Source: an uncultured Pelagibacteraceae bacterium (GTDB taxonomy: Bacteria; Pseudomonadota; Alphaproteobacteria; Pelagibacterales; Pelagibacteraceae). Taken from it: a stretch of 64,000 nt of DNA. This document shows, piece by piece, positions 55,504 to 63,855 of the stretch (position 1 is the stretch's first letter; each line of letters begins with the position of its first letter). Under the pieces are notes generated by a model. That model was not told where the DNA came from and searched no databases. It saw only the letters and a list, made by a program, of their open reading frames with translations. The DNA lies in contig CACGAU010000002.1 of NCBI GenBank assembly GCA_902571135.1, positions 91,113-155,112 of the forward strand, given 5' to 3'. Made by a program: the position numbers and the translations under genes.

Positions 55504-56670
55504 ATGGAAATCCCAAAGAGCTTTTTAGGTTATAAAAGAGAAAACGGCAGAGCCGGAACAAGAAATCATGTAATTATTTTGCCAGTTGATGACATTTCGA
55601 ACGCATGTGCAGAGGCAGTTGCAAATAACATTAAGGGTACAATTGCTCTTCCTCATTCTTACGGAAGACTTCAGTTTGGTGCAGATTTAGAGCTCCATTT
55701 TAGAACAATGATAGGAACTGGATGTAATCCGAACGTTGCAGCAGTAATTGTCATTGGTATTGAACCGAAATGGACAAAAAAAATTGTAGATGGAATTGCT
55801 AAAACTGGAAAACCAGTTGAAGGATTTCATATTGAGCGTACAGGAGATATTGGTACGACAATGAAAGCTTCAAAAAAAGCACAAGAATTTGTGATGTGGG
55901 CTTCAGAAAAACAAAGAGAAGAATGCCCTTTAAGTGATTTATGGATTTCAGTTAAGTGTGGAGAGTCTGATACTACTTCAGGACTTGCTGCAAACCCAAC
56001 TGTTGGAAATTTAATGGACAAACTTGAGCCATTAGGTGTTCATTTGTGTTTTGGTGAAACATCTGAATTAACTGGTGCAGAACAAGTATGTGCAACTAGA
56101 GGAGCTACAAAAGAAGCATCTGACAAATTTATGAAAACCTGGAGCTCTTATAATGATTTTATTTTAAAAGAAGCGACAGATGATCTTTCTGAAAGTCAAC
56201 CAACAGCTGGAAACATAGCTGGAGGACTTACAACAATTGAAGAAAAAGCTTTTGGTAATTTTCAAAAAATTGGAAATTGTAAATTTATTGACGTTCTTGA
56301 ACCAGCTGAAGAACCAACTAAAGGAAAAGGTTTATATTTTATGGATACATCATCTGCTGCTGCAGAATGTGTAACGCTTCAAGCTGCTGCTGGTTTTAAT
56401 ATTCATTTATTTCCAACTGGACAAGGTAATATCGTTGGAAATCCAATTGAACCTGTTGTTAAATTAACAGCTAACCCACTAACTGTAAAAGGTATGGGAG
56501 AGCATATCGATTGTGATGTTTCAAAAATTCTTTCAAGAGAAATGAATTTATCTGAAGCTGGTGATGAATTAATTAAAACAACTTTAAGGGTAGCTAACGG
56601 AAGATTGACTTGTGCGGAGGCTTTAGGTCACAGAGAATTTGTGATGACTAAACTCTACAGAAGTGCATAA
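55504..56670 (+). CDS. suyB: (R)-Sulfolactate sulfo-lyase subunit beta (SuyB-like, UxaA family)
   Basis: Large catalytic subunit, 388 aa. The UxaA-family opening [20 protein letters not shown] (about residues 7-26) is clear. Conserved segments [20 protein letters not shown] and [13 protein letters not shown] follow, with cysteines suited to an iron centre, and then [20 protein letters not shown] near residue 305. It cleaves the C-S bond of sulfolactate to pyruvate and sulfite if paired with SuyA as expected. An altronate- or galactarate-type dehydratase is the alternative, but the usual sugar-acid genes are absent and sulfonate genes are on both sides. Confidence 0.83.
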   Translation: MEIPKSFLGYKRENGRAGTRNHVIILPVDDISNACAEAVANNIKGTIALPHSYGRLQFGADLELHFRTMIGTGCNPNVAAVIVIGIEPKWTKKIVDGIAKTGKPVEGFHIERTGDIGTTMKASKKAQEFVMWASEKQREECPLSDLWISVKCGESDTTSGLAANPTVGNLMDKLEPLGVHLCFGETSELTGAEQVCATRGATKEASDKFMKTWSSYNDFILKEATDDLSESQPTAGNIAGGLTTIEEKAFGNFQKIGNCKFIDVLEPAEEPTKGKGLYFMDTSSAAAECVTLQAAAGFNIHLFPTGQGNIVGNPIEPVVKLTANPLTVKGMGEHIDCDVSKILSREMNLSEAGDELIKTTLRVANGRLTCAEALGHREFVMTKLYRSA

Positions 56671-56678
56671 AAATTTCT

Positions 56679-57764
56679 GTGGTTGATAAGCTTCAGTATC
56701 TAAAATCAATTTTTCCAGGTGTTGTATTAGCTTTAATATTTTGTCTATTTTCTCAGGGTATTAATAATGTTTTAGCGATAGAGATTTTTGGTACTGAAAA
56801 AAGTCCAATTTCAACAGTATTAATTGCAATACTACTTGGAATTTTAATGGGAAATGCTTTTACTCCAAGACCAGGTATGATGATTGGTTTGGATTTTACC
56901 CAACAATATATTTTAAAATTAGGAATAATTTTTTTAGGTATTAGATTAAGTTTTGCTGATTTTATAAAATTTGGCTCTGTCGCGATACCTCTTGTGATTT
57001 TTTGTATTTTGGGAGTATTAATATTAATAAAACTTCTCATAAAAAAAGTACCTATTTCATCTAAAATGTCTTACCTAATTGCCATTGGTACTAGTGTTTG
57101 TGGTGCTACTGCAATTGTTGCAACAGCTCCTGTTATAAATGCAAAAAAAACTGAAGTTGCTTATGCAATAGCTAATATTACACTGTTTGGGGTGATTGCT
57201 ATGCTACTTTACCCCTATTTTGCAGAATGGTATTTCGATAATAATGCTTTGGAGGCTGGATTGTTTTTAGGAACTTCAATACATGAAACCTCACAGGTCG
57301 CTGCTGCAGGATTAATTTATGATCAACAATTTAATAATCCTGAAACTTTAGACGTAGCAACAGTAACAAAATTAATTAGGAATACTTTTCTAGTCATACT
57401 AATTCCCTTATTTGCTTACTTGTATAATAGGGGTGAATTTAAGGAACAAAAGTACTCAATTTTAAGTATTTTTCCTTATTTTGTACTAGGTTTCATTGGT
57501 ATGATAATTGTAAGAAATTTGGGAGATCAATTCTTTTCAATTGAAGGTGATAATTCTTATGTTTGGTTACAATTTATTGAATATTTAAAAATTTTAGCAA
57601 CTGTATTTTTAACAATGGCAATGGCAGCTGTAGGAATTTCGATAAACTTAGGTGAACTTAAATCAATGGGGTATAAACCATTTGCAGTTGGTTTGATTGC
57701 AGCTGTAACAGTAGGAATTATCAGTTTAATATATATAGAAACTTTAAAAAATTTTTTAATTTAA
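56679..57764 (+). CDS. YeiH-family putative sulfate/sulfite exporter
   Basis: Integral membrane protein of 361 aa with about ten helices, from a GTG start 8 bp after suyB. The UPF0324/YeiH family features are YILKLGIIFLGIRLSFADFI (about residues 72-91), IAIGTSVCGATAIVATAPVI (about 134-153), and GTSIHETSQVAAAG (about 198-211). Members next to sulfonate-degrading genes are predicted to expel sulfite or sulfate. Its 3' end overlaps the stop of the convergent TauE-type exporter by 4 bp. Confidence 0.85.
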   Translation: MVDKLQYLKSIFPGVVLALIFCLFSQGINNVLAIEIFGTEKSPISTVLIAILLGILMGNAFTPRPGMMIGLDFTQQYILKLGIIFLGIRLSFADFIKFGSVAIPLVIFCILGVLILIKLLIKKVPISSKMSYLIAIGTSVCGATAIVATAPVINAKKTEVAYAIANITLFGVIAMLLYPYFAEWYFDNNALEAGLFLGTSIHETSQVAAAGLIYDQQFNNPETLDVATVTKLIRNTFLVILIPLFAYLYNRGEFKEQKYSILSIFPYFVLGFIGMIIVRNLGDQFFSIEGDNSYVWLQFIEYLKILATVFLTMAMAAVGISINLGELKSMGYKPFAVGLIAAVTVGIISLIYIETLKNFLI

Positions 57765-58840
57765 GATTTTGCTAATATCTTTTTTCTAAAGTTTGAAATA
57801 AATCTTCTTATAAAAGCAGCTCCAACACCTAAAATAATTGCAAACATAATTGTAAATAGTCCATAAAAGAAAGGCATCTCTTTAGAAAAATCAATTATAA
57901 ATTCAGAAAAGAAGTTTAAATCTGAACTAGTGGCTTTAGCAGTTCCATTAATAATTTTTTCTGCAAAAAATGTATCGTAAGCTATTGCTATGCCAACTAT
58001 CAGTAGTAAAATTGCTAATAAAGCTCTCAAACCAGAACTATCGATTCTTTCTCCTAATTTTTGCCCAACTTGAACTCCTATTATAGATCCTACAACCAAC
58101 ATAAGAACTAAAAATAAATCTATAGATCCATAATTAAATGAATGAAGAAAAGTAACAACCACACTCACAAAGATTGTTACAAATAAAGATGTACCAGGAA
58201 CTAATTTAGTAGGCATTTTAATTATATAAATCATTGCAGGAACTAAAATAAAAGCACCTCCGATTCCCATAATGGCTGCAATAAATCCAACTAATAAACC
58301 AATAATTATTGGAGTAAAAATACTTTCATATAATTTAGACTTTGGAAACCTCATTCTTAATGGAAGACCATGTATCCAATAATGAACATGTAATTTTTTT
58401 TTAACTACGACGTTTCTTTTTGCCTTATCTATTTCACCCAAACTTTCAACCAACATTAAAGTTCCGATTATTGCTAATATATACATGTAGGCCAGAGAGA
58501 TAACTGTATCAATTTTTCCAATACCTTTAAAATAAGTAAAAGTGTAAATTCCTAAAGAAGTTCCAATTACACCTCCAATTACAATCATTGAACCCATTTT
58601 ATAATCTAATGTATTTTTTAAATAATGCGTGGTAGACCCAGAAACTGAAGTAGCTAAAATATTATTTGCTTCATTTGCAACTGCATATGCAGGAGGTATT
58701 CCTAAAAAAATTAAGAAAGGTGTCATCAAAAACCCACCACCAACACCAAATAAACCTGAAAGCACTCCAACAATCGCACTTAATAAAAGTATCTCGATAG
58801 GGTTAACAAAAACTTGAGCTATCGGTAAAAATACTTCCAT
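57761..58840 (-). CDS. TauE/SafE (TSUP)-family sulfite or organosulfur exporter
   Basis: Membrane protein of 359 aa with eight to nine helices and the two-repeat TSUP design: GVLSGLFGVGGGFLMTPFLI near residues 25-44 and GFIAAIMGIGGAFILVPAMI near residues 188-207. A polar cytoplasmic loop separates the repeats (about residues 133-165). TauE and SafE relatives are implicated in sulfite, sulfoacetate or sulfolactate efflux. It faces a YeiH-type exporter tail to tail, so the block has two unrelated proteins with the same presumed job. Confidence 0.87.
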   Translation of the reverse strand: MEVFLPIAQVFVNPIEILLLSAIVGVLSGLFGVGGGFLMTPFLIFLGIPPAYAVANEANNILATSVSGSTTHYLKNTLDYKMGSMIVIGGVIGTSLGIYTFTYFKGIGKIDTVISLAYMYILAIIGTLMLVESLGEIDKAKRNVVVKKKLHVHYWIHGLPLRMRFPKSKLYESIFTPIIIGLLVGFIAAIMGIGGAFILVPAMIYIIKMPTKLVPGTSLFVTIFVSVVVTFLHSFNYGSIDLFLVLMLVVGSIIGVQVGQKLGERIDSSGLRALLAILLLIVGIAIAYDTFFAEKIINGTAKATSSDLNFFSEFIIDFSKEMPFFYGLFTIMFAIILGVGAAFIRRFISNFRKKILAKS

Positions 58841-58869
58841 AAAAAATTTAAAAGTTGTTAAAAAACAAC

Positions 58870-59004
58870 TTAATTAAAAGTAATAAATGTTCCAACTAAA
58901 ATCACTCCCCAGTAAGCTGTTAAGCTTGCTATAATTCCTGCTTTAATAAATATAGTTTTAAAATTTGAGAGTCTGTTTATAATTTTTACGTTAGAAAGTA
59001 ACAT
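58870..59004 (-). CDS. Small membrane protein of unknown function (44 aa)
   Basis: A minus-strand ATG at 59004 opens 44 codons, MLLSNVKIINRLSNFKTIFI followed by KAGIIASLTAYWGVILVGTF and a short end. A TTG at 59040 would extend it to 56 codons with an additional hydrophobic segment (TNFVVGVLTN). The helix SLTAYWGVILVGTF is well formed and carries Trp and Tyr, which makes chance less likely. It lies between the exporter and the apr cluster on the same strand. No family was recognised. Confidence 0.5.
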   Translation of the reverse strand: MLLSNVKIINRLSNFKTIFIKAGIIASLTAYWGVILVGTFITFN

Positions 59005-59072
59005 TAAATTCGTCAATACACCCACAACGAAATTTGTCAAACAATTATTTATTATTAAGTAATTTTTTTTGC

Positions 59073-59423
59073 TTAATAGATGGTGGCCCCAAAAACTTTA
59101 ATTGTATCGTCCTCAACTCCTAAAACCAACCTTCCAAGGAACTCTCCTGGGATCTCTTTATTTGTCTGTTTAATTAGAACAGTTATATGGTCTCCTCTTC
59201 TAAGACATCCAAACGGTTCAAAAGTCTCTTTAAGATTAGTAATTAGCTTGTTATTAGCCCACTGCTTACCAAGCTCTACTTCGTTAGCACCAAAAAGCAT
59301 TTGAGTGGAGAAATCTTTAGTGAAACCACCATAATCCTTGAGATTAGATGATTTAACCAAATTATCCCAAATTGGTTTGGCTAATTCAAATATCTCATCA
59401 TCTGTTTTAGATAAAATATCCAT
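59073..59423 (-). CDS. Protein of unknown function downstream of aprA (116 aa)
   Basis: A soluble, acidic 116-residue protein starting 21 bp after the aprA stop on the same strand, so probably the last gene of aprM-B-A. The N-terminal half is helical (SKTDDEIFELAKPIWDNLVK). The C-terminal half is beta-rich with a conserved-looking FEPFGCLRRGDHITVLIKQ and PGEFLGRLVLGVEDDTIKVF, and a single Cys. I do not recognise the family. An accessory role in APS reductase assembly or sulfite handling is suggested by position only. Confidence 0.75.
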   Translation of the reverse strand: MDILSKTDDEIFELAKPIWDNLVKSSNLKDYGGFTKDFSTQMLFGANEVELGKQWANNKLITNLKETFEPFGCLRRGDHITVLIKQTNKEIPGEFLGRLVLGVEDDTIKVFGATIY

Positions 59424-59444
59424 AAAATTTATTTGAAAAGTTTA

Positions 59445-61304
59445 TTAAGAAGCTTTTTTCTTCTCGTTCTCATCCACTATATGGTAGACAGGAACTTTCT
59501 CCATACTAAACTTACCAGTCTTAGGGTCTCTTCTAGAAACTGTCAAACAATGCCAATTATCATCATCAAGTTTCATATGATCACCTCTATAATAATACCC
59601 AGGCCATCTAGTTTCTTCTCTAAACATAGTGTGTTCTGTTACGCACTGAGATGTCAAAGCTCTGTGTTTAAGCTCCCATGCCCTCATAAGCTGGTGATAA
59701 TCCTCAGCTCCCACGTTTTCAAGATCTTCCTCAAGCCAAGCTAACAATTCTAATCCTCTTTTTAGCATATTAGCATTAGTCATATAGTTTGTAGCTATTC
59801 CACCTACATATTCATCCATTATTCTTTGTAAACGTTGTAAGCCTTGAATAGGCGAGATATAGCTTGGAGATACAGTTCCTCCTGTAATCTCATTTTGAGC
59901 AACTGTGTAATTTTCTAAAGGTTTGTAAACTTTAACTTTGAAATCTTCACATTGTTTATCCGATACTTTTAAACCCTCAGCTTTTTTGTCTTCAATATAT
60001 TTTACAGCTGCTTTTGCTGCTAATCTACCTTCAGTAAATGAGCCTGACGAAAATTTGTGAGCACTTCCACCTACAGTATCACCTGCTCCAAATAATCCAT
60101 CAATTGTTAACATTCTATTATAACCCCAGAAATACTCTGGTGGAGACAAGTCCTCTGGTCCACTTACCCAAGCTCCAGAACAAGTAGCATGAGAACCCAT
60201 TACGTATGGTTCAGATGTTGTTAATTCAGGATTTGTATATTTCGGGTCAATATTTTGAGATGCCCAAACAACAGCTTGACCCACTGTCATTCCTAAGAAG
60301 TTCTCCCAACCAACAGTTTCTAAATGTGGGTCTTGAAAAGCCTCAGTAGTAACCATGTGGATTGGTCCACCACCTGCCATTGTTTCTTGAATAAAAGCAT
60401 GATTTCTCAAACACGTAGGTGTTGGATGGTGATCTATATATTCACCTACTAATTCTTTAGTCTGGTCATACCATTTCTTCTCATAGTTTTCACCGTTTGC
60501 ATTTTGAGTATATGTTTTTAAATGTAAGAAGTAAGCACCAACAGGTCCATATCCATCTTTAAATCTGCATAATACAATTCTATTTTCCATTTGAGTCATT
60601 TTAGCACCAGCTGCAATTGGTAATGCGTATGCTGAACCATTACTCCAAGGAGCATACCAAGTTCTTCCCATACCTTCTCCAACAGCTCTAGGTTTAAATA
60701 TGTGTGAAGCTCCTCCTGCTGCAACAATTACAGCCTTTGCTCTAAATACATGGAAATCACCTGTTCTCATATTAAATCCAACAGCTCCACCCACTCTATT
60801 CTCTTGAGCCTCATCCATCAAAAGATGGGTAATCATAATTCTATTATAAATTTTGTCTGCAGATTTTTTTGCTGCTTCTGCAACAATTGGCTTATAACTT
60901 TCACCATGGATCATTATCTGCCATTTACCTTCTCTTAAATATCTTCCAGTCTCTTCATTTTTCATCATAGGAAGACCCCACTCATCAAACATATGAACAG
61001 TTGAGTCTACATGACGAGCCATGTCATATCCTAAATCTTCTCTAACCATTCCCATCAAATCATTTCTCGCGTATCTGACATGATCTTCTGGTTGGTTTTC
61101 ACCCCATTGCATTCCCATGTAACAGTTAATCGCATAAAGTCCCTGAGCTACTGCTCCACTTCTATCTATGTTTGCTTTTTCAACACAAACAATTTTCATA
61201 TCTCTGCCCCAGTGCCTTGCTTCAAAAGTTGCACCAGTTCCAGCCATACCTCCGCCAACAACTAGTACATCGCAGTCTTCATAATGAGTTTTATGCTTAG
61301 CCAT
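59445..61304 (-). CDS. aprA: Adenylylsulfate (APS) reductase subunit alpha
   Basis: FAD-containing catalytic subunit of dissimilatory-type APS reductase, 619 aa. It interconverts sulfite plus AMP and APS. The FAD loop is VLVVGGGMAGTGATFEARHW at about residues 14-33. Further family segments are VCVEKANIDRSGAVAQGLYA and NCYMGMQWGENQPEDHVRYA, then a late FGAGDTVGGSAHKFSSGSFT with the FAD cap. AprBA is known from Pelagibacter genomes and is thought to work in the oxidative direction there. It overlaps the aprB stop by one base. Confidence 0.93.
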   Translation of the reverse strand: MAKHKTHYEDCDVLVVGGGMAGTGATFEARHWGRDMKIVCVEKANIDRSGAVAQGLYAINCYMGMQWGENQPEDHVRYARNDLMGMVREDLGYDMARHVDSTVHMFDEWGLPMMKNEETGRYLREGKWQIMIHGESYKPIVAEAAKKSADKIYNRIMITHLLMDEAQENRVGGAVGFNMRTGDFHVFRAKAVIVAAGGASHIFKPRAVGEGMGRTWYAPWSNGSAYALPIAAGAKMTQMENRIVLCRFKDGYGPVGAYFLHLKTYTQNANGENYEKKWYDQTKELVGEYIDHHPTPTCLRNHAFIQETMAGGGPIHMVTTEAFQDPHLETVGWENFLGMTVGQAVVWASQNIDPKYTNPELTTSEPYVMGSHATCSGAWVSGPEDLSPPEYFWGYNRMLTIDGLFGAGDTVGGSAHKFSSGSFTEGRLAAKAAVKYIEDKKAEGLKVSDKQCEDFKVKVYKPLENYTVAQNEITGGTVSPSYISPIQGLQRLQRIMDEYVGGIATNYMTNANMLKRGLELLAWLEEDLENVGAEDYHQLMRAWELKHRALTSQCVTEHTMFREETRWPGYYYRGDHMKLDDDNWHCLTVSRRDPKTGKFSMEKVPVYHIVDENEKKKAS

Positions 61305-61774
61305 TAGTAATAAACTCCTTTTTTAAAAGACTCTTTTGGAACTGCGGGAAGTTCACCATCGATATTTAGTCCTTCAGGTTCAGTATAAAGTCTTTGTGAG
61401 TTTAATTCTCCTTGTTTAATTTTTTCACCATCTGCAAGTTTGGGAATAAATTTTCCCCATGGCTTTGTTGTTATTGGTGAAACAAAGTCTTTTGTCGTTC
61501 CATTTCTAAATTTAATTTTCCAAGAAATGGTTCCTTTTTCTTCTTCACGTCTTACTCTAACGCTATGTCCCATTGGAGCAAAATCTGCATAACCTCTTAC
61601 GTCAATCGCATGATTTGGACATGCTTTTACACATGAATAACATTCCCAACAAAAATTTGGTTCTATATTTTTTGCACGTCTAATATTTTCATCAATGTGC
61701 ATTATATCAGATGGACAAATATCTACGCAGTGACCACATCCATCACATCTAGTCATATATACAAAAGTTGACAT
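61304..61774 (-). CDS. aprB: Adenylylsulfate (APS) reductase subunit beta
   Basis: Electron-transfer subunit with two [4Fe-4S] clusters, 156 aa. Ligands are Cys10, Cys13, Cys16 and Cys20 (CDGCGHCVDICP) and Cys42, Cys45, Cys48 and Cys52 (CWECYSCVKACP). AIDVRGYADFAPMGHSV follows, and the C-terminal half is a long tail that wraps around AprA in known structures. It is 31 bp downstream of aprM. Confidence 0.93.
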   Translation of the reverse strand: MSTFVYMTRCDGCGHCVDICPSDIMHIDENIRRAKNIEPNFCWECYSCVKACPNHAIDVRGYADFAPMGHSVRVRREEEKGTISWKIKFRNGTTKDFVSPITTKPWGKFIPKLADGEKIKQGELNSQRLYTEPEGLNIDGELPAVPKESFKKGVYY

Positions 61775-61805
61775 AATTTATTTTCTTTCCTTTTTTGTTA
61801 TCATA

Positions 61806-62600
61806 TTAATAATGTTTTGGCTCTTCTCTTTTTATTCCTAGGCCAAATTGCTCAGGAGCATCTGCAGGAGGTGGTAAATTATCTCTAGAACCATCTGCTT
61901 CAGCCAAATTTTTCTGTATTGCCGCTCCAGGCTTATAGAACATGTGAGCAAATTTCGACCAATAAACTCCACCAAATAAAACTAAATTAGAAACTACAAA
62001 CAATGCAAAAAATAAGAATGACAAACCTACCTGACCATTAAATTGAGTATAAGACCAAGCTAGTCCAAAAGTTGAGCATGCTAATAATGCTAGAACAAAC
62101 AAATCAGCTTTAATAATTCTATACCAAGGGTGCGCTTCGGCAGAAACATCTACTCTTAAAAAAAACCAAAACCAAAATCCACCAACACATGTAAGTATTG
62201 CGCCTACATGCCATAGCGTTGACCATAATGCAGAAGAAGTTTTATCTGCACCTGTATAACAAAACACTAGCATTGCTGAAGCAATCCAAAAGATTATAGT
62301 TCCATACATACCAAGAACATGTGCCAATCTTCTTTTTCCAAAACCTAATTCAGATGTTGTTCCAATGTCATAAACAGTAGTCTTAGCAATAATTTTTGCC
62401 TTTTCAGCAGCTCCAACCTCTCTTGTTGCCTGCAATTTTGCTTTTTTCGCATTGTTAAAGAAATAAGTTAAATTTTTGTGATTTATCATCTGAATAATTG
62501 TTCCAAAAGCAATTAAAAGAGCCATTGCAATTATAAAACCTTGCATAACAACAGTAGGAACTACTTCTGATAATAACGAAAATGGATTTGTTTCAAGCAT
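61806..62600 (-). CDS. aprM: AprM-like membrane protein of the APS reductase cluster
   Basis: A 264-residue membrane protein with about five helices (including residues 15-33, 98-120, 130-150 and 166-186). It is predicted to anchor AprBA or pass its electrons to the membrane. The HVLGMYGTIIFWIASAMLVF and LWHVGAILTCVGGFWFWFFL segments contain histidines that could bind haem or quinone. The C-terminal tail is polar and Pro-rich (NLPPPADAPEQFGLG). The name follows from its position upstream of aprBA and its overall form, because no unique motif is available. It is the first gene of the cluster. Confidence 0.82.
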   Translation of the reverse strand: MLETNPFSLLSEVVPTVVMQGFIIAMALLIAFGTIIQMINHKNLTYFFNNAKKAKLQATREVGAAEKAKIIAKTTVYDIGTTSELGFGKRRLAHVLGMYGTIIFWIASAMLVFCYTGADKTSSALWSTLWHVGAILTCVGGFWFWFFLRVDVSAEAHPWYRIIKADLFVLALLACSTFGLAWSYTQFNGQVGLSFLFFALFVVSNLVLFGGVYWSKFAHMFYKPGAAIQKNLAEADGSRDNLPPPADAPEQFGLGIKREEPKHY

Positions 62601-62713
62601 TTTACCCTTATCTTAAATTATTTTAAATAATTTTAAAGTTTTCTAGTCTAGATAACTCATCATATCAACAAAAACTATTGATAAATTTGTCTTTAATAAC
62701 AATTAGAAAATAA

Positions 62714-63109
62714 TTACTTTCTTTTGTAATGTTGTTTTTTTGGGATCACAGACCTGACTCCTCCTTGTGGATTCTCCACGTCCCCTTCTCTTCTTGGTAT
62801 TAAATGAATATGACAATGCATAATTGATTGGCCTGCAGACTTTCCTGCATTTGTGCCTATATTAAATCCTTTAACACTAGAATCTTGTTCTAAAATTATT
62901 TCTTTAGTTTTTAAAATCAACTCATTGCATGCCTCAATTTCGTCTTTAGTAAGATCAAAATATGTCTCTACATGTCTTTTAGGAACTATAAGACTATGAA
63001 GTTCCGAGACAGGATAGCTATCTGTAGATGAATAAGCTAATTGGTTTTCAAACTGGAGCTCTTCTTTTCTGATTTTACAAAATATACAAGGGTTGTTTGG
63101 ATCTTTCAT
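62714..63109 (-). CDS. HIT-family nucleotide-binding hydrolase
   Basis: Histidine-triad protein of 131 aa. The N-terminal zinc-site cysteines are in CIFCKIRKEEL, and the catalytic triad is HCHIHLIPR near residue 103, preceded by NIGTNAGKSAGQSIMH. Such proteins hydrolyse adenosine phosphoramidates, Ap4A-type dinucleotides or acyl-AMP; the exact substrate is open. It is 2 bp downstream of the pabC-like gene on the same strand. An Ap4A hydrolase-like branch is possible from the CxxC. Confidence 0.88.
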   Translation of the reverse strand: MKDPNNPCIFCKIRKEELQFENQLAYSSTDSYPVSELHSLIVPKRHVETYFDLTKDEIEACNELILKTKEIILEQDSSVKGFNIGTNAGKSAGQSIMHCHIHLIPRREGDVENPQGGVRSVIPKKQHYKRK

Positions 63110-63111
63110 AT

Positions 63112-63855
63112 TTAAACAAGAGAATTATATATTTTATTAAGCTTATTGTAGCAATTACTCTTTCTTGTCTTCCATTTAAGTTCATTTATTTTTGAAACTG
63201 ATGTTACTCCTTTACCAGATCCAATTAGAATTATTTCATCATAATCATAAATTGATTTAATAGAAATATCTTTAAAATTAATTTTAATTTTCTTGCTTAT
63301 AAATTTAAGTGTATTTCCAAAATAACAATTTTTTTTAGGTGAAAAAATCTTTCCATTTTTCACGAAAACTAAATTTGAAGTACCAGTTTCTAAAATTTTA
63401 TCATTTGCTACAAGAGCAATATCAAATTTAGTTGAGTCAACCTTGCTTAATTTTGCCAATATTTTTTTATAATAGAGATTTTTGTAATTTGGTTCTACTC
63501 GTTTATATTTAAACAATAAAAGATTAAAATTACTTTTTGGTTTTGGTCTTTTTCTAATTGAGACTGATATCAGTTTTTTATTTAACGCTATACGAAATAA
63601 ATTGTCAGAACCTTTGTATAGAGTATTTTTGTTAATTAAATCTTTAATAATGTTTTTTAAATTGTTTTTTCTTATTCCATATTTTTTTGTAGATTTTATT
63701 AAACTCTCTAAATGCGGTTTTAAAAGTATTAACTTAGGAGGTTTTCCAACCATTCGAATTGTGGTGAATACACCTCTAGATCCCCAAAGATCATTGAAAT
63801 TAACTTCTTTAAGATTACTAAGCTGATAAGATTTTTTTAATAAGAGTGTTGCCAT
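63112..63855 (-). CDS. pabC: Class IV aminotransferase, probably aminodeoxychorismate lyase
   Basis: PLP fold-type IV enzyme of 247 aa. Typical segments are GVFTTIRMVGKPPKLILLKP (about residues 29-48), containing the early Arg, and the strand DIALVANDKILETGTSNLVF (about 141-160), matching the ETG-S-N motif. The Lys that binds PLP is probably in the NLYYKKILAKLSK segment near residue 127. The pabA/trpG-like gene immediately upstream, overlapping by 38 bp, points to folate synthesis (4-aminobenzoate release). D-amino-acid or branched-chain aminotransferase is the alternative. Confidence 0.78.
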   Translation of the reverse strand: MATLLLKKSYQLSNLKEVNFNDLWGSRGVFTTIRMVGKPPKLILLKPHLESLIKSTKKYGIRKNNLKNIIKDLINKNTLYKGSDNLFRIALNKKLISVSIRKRPKPKSNFNLLLFKYKRVEPNYKNLYYKKILAKLSKVDSTKFDIALVANDKILETGTSNLVFVKNGKIFSPKKNCYFGNTLKFISKKIKINFKDISIKSIYDYDEIILIGSGKGVTSVSKINELKWKTRKSNCYNKLNKIYNSLV

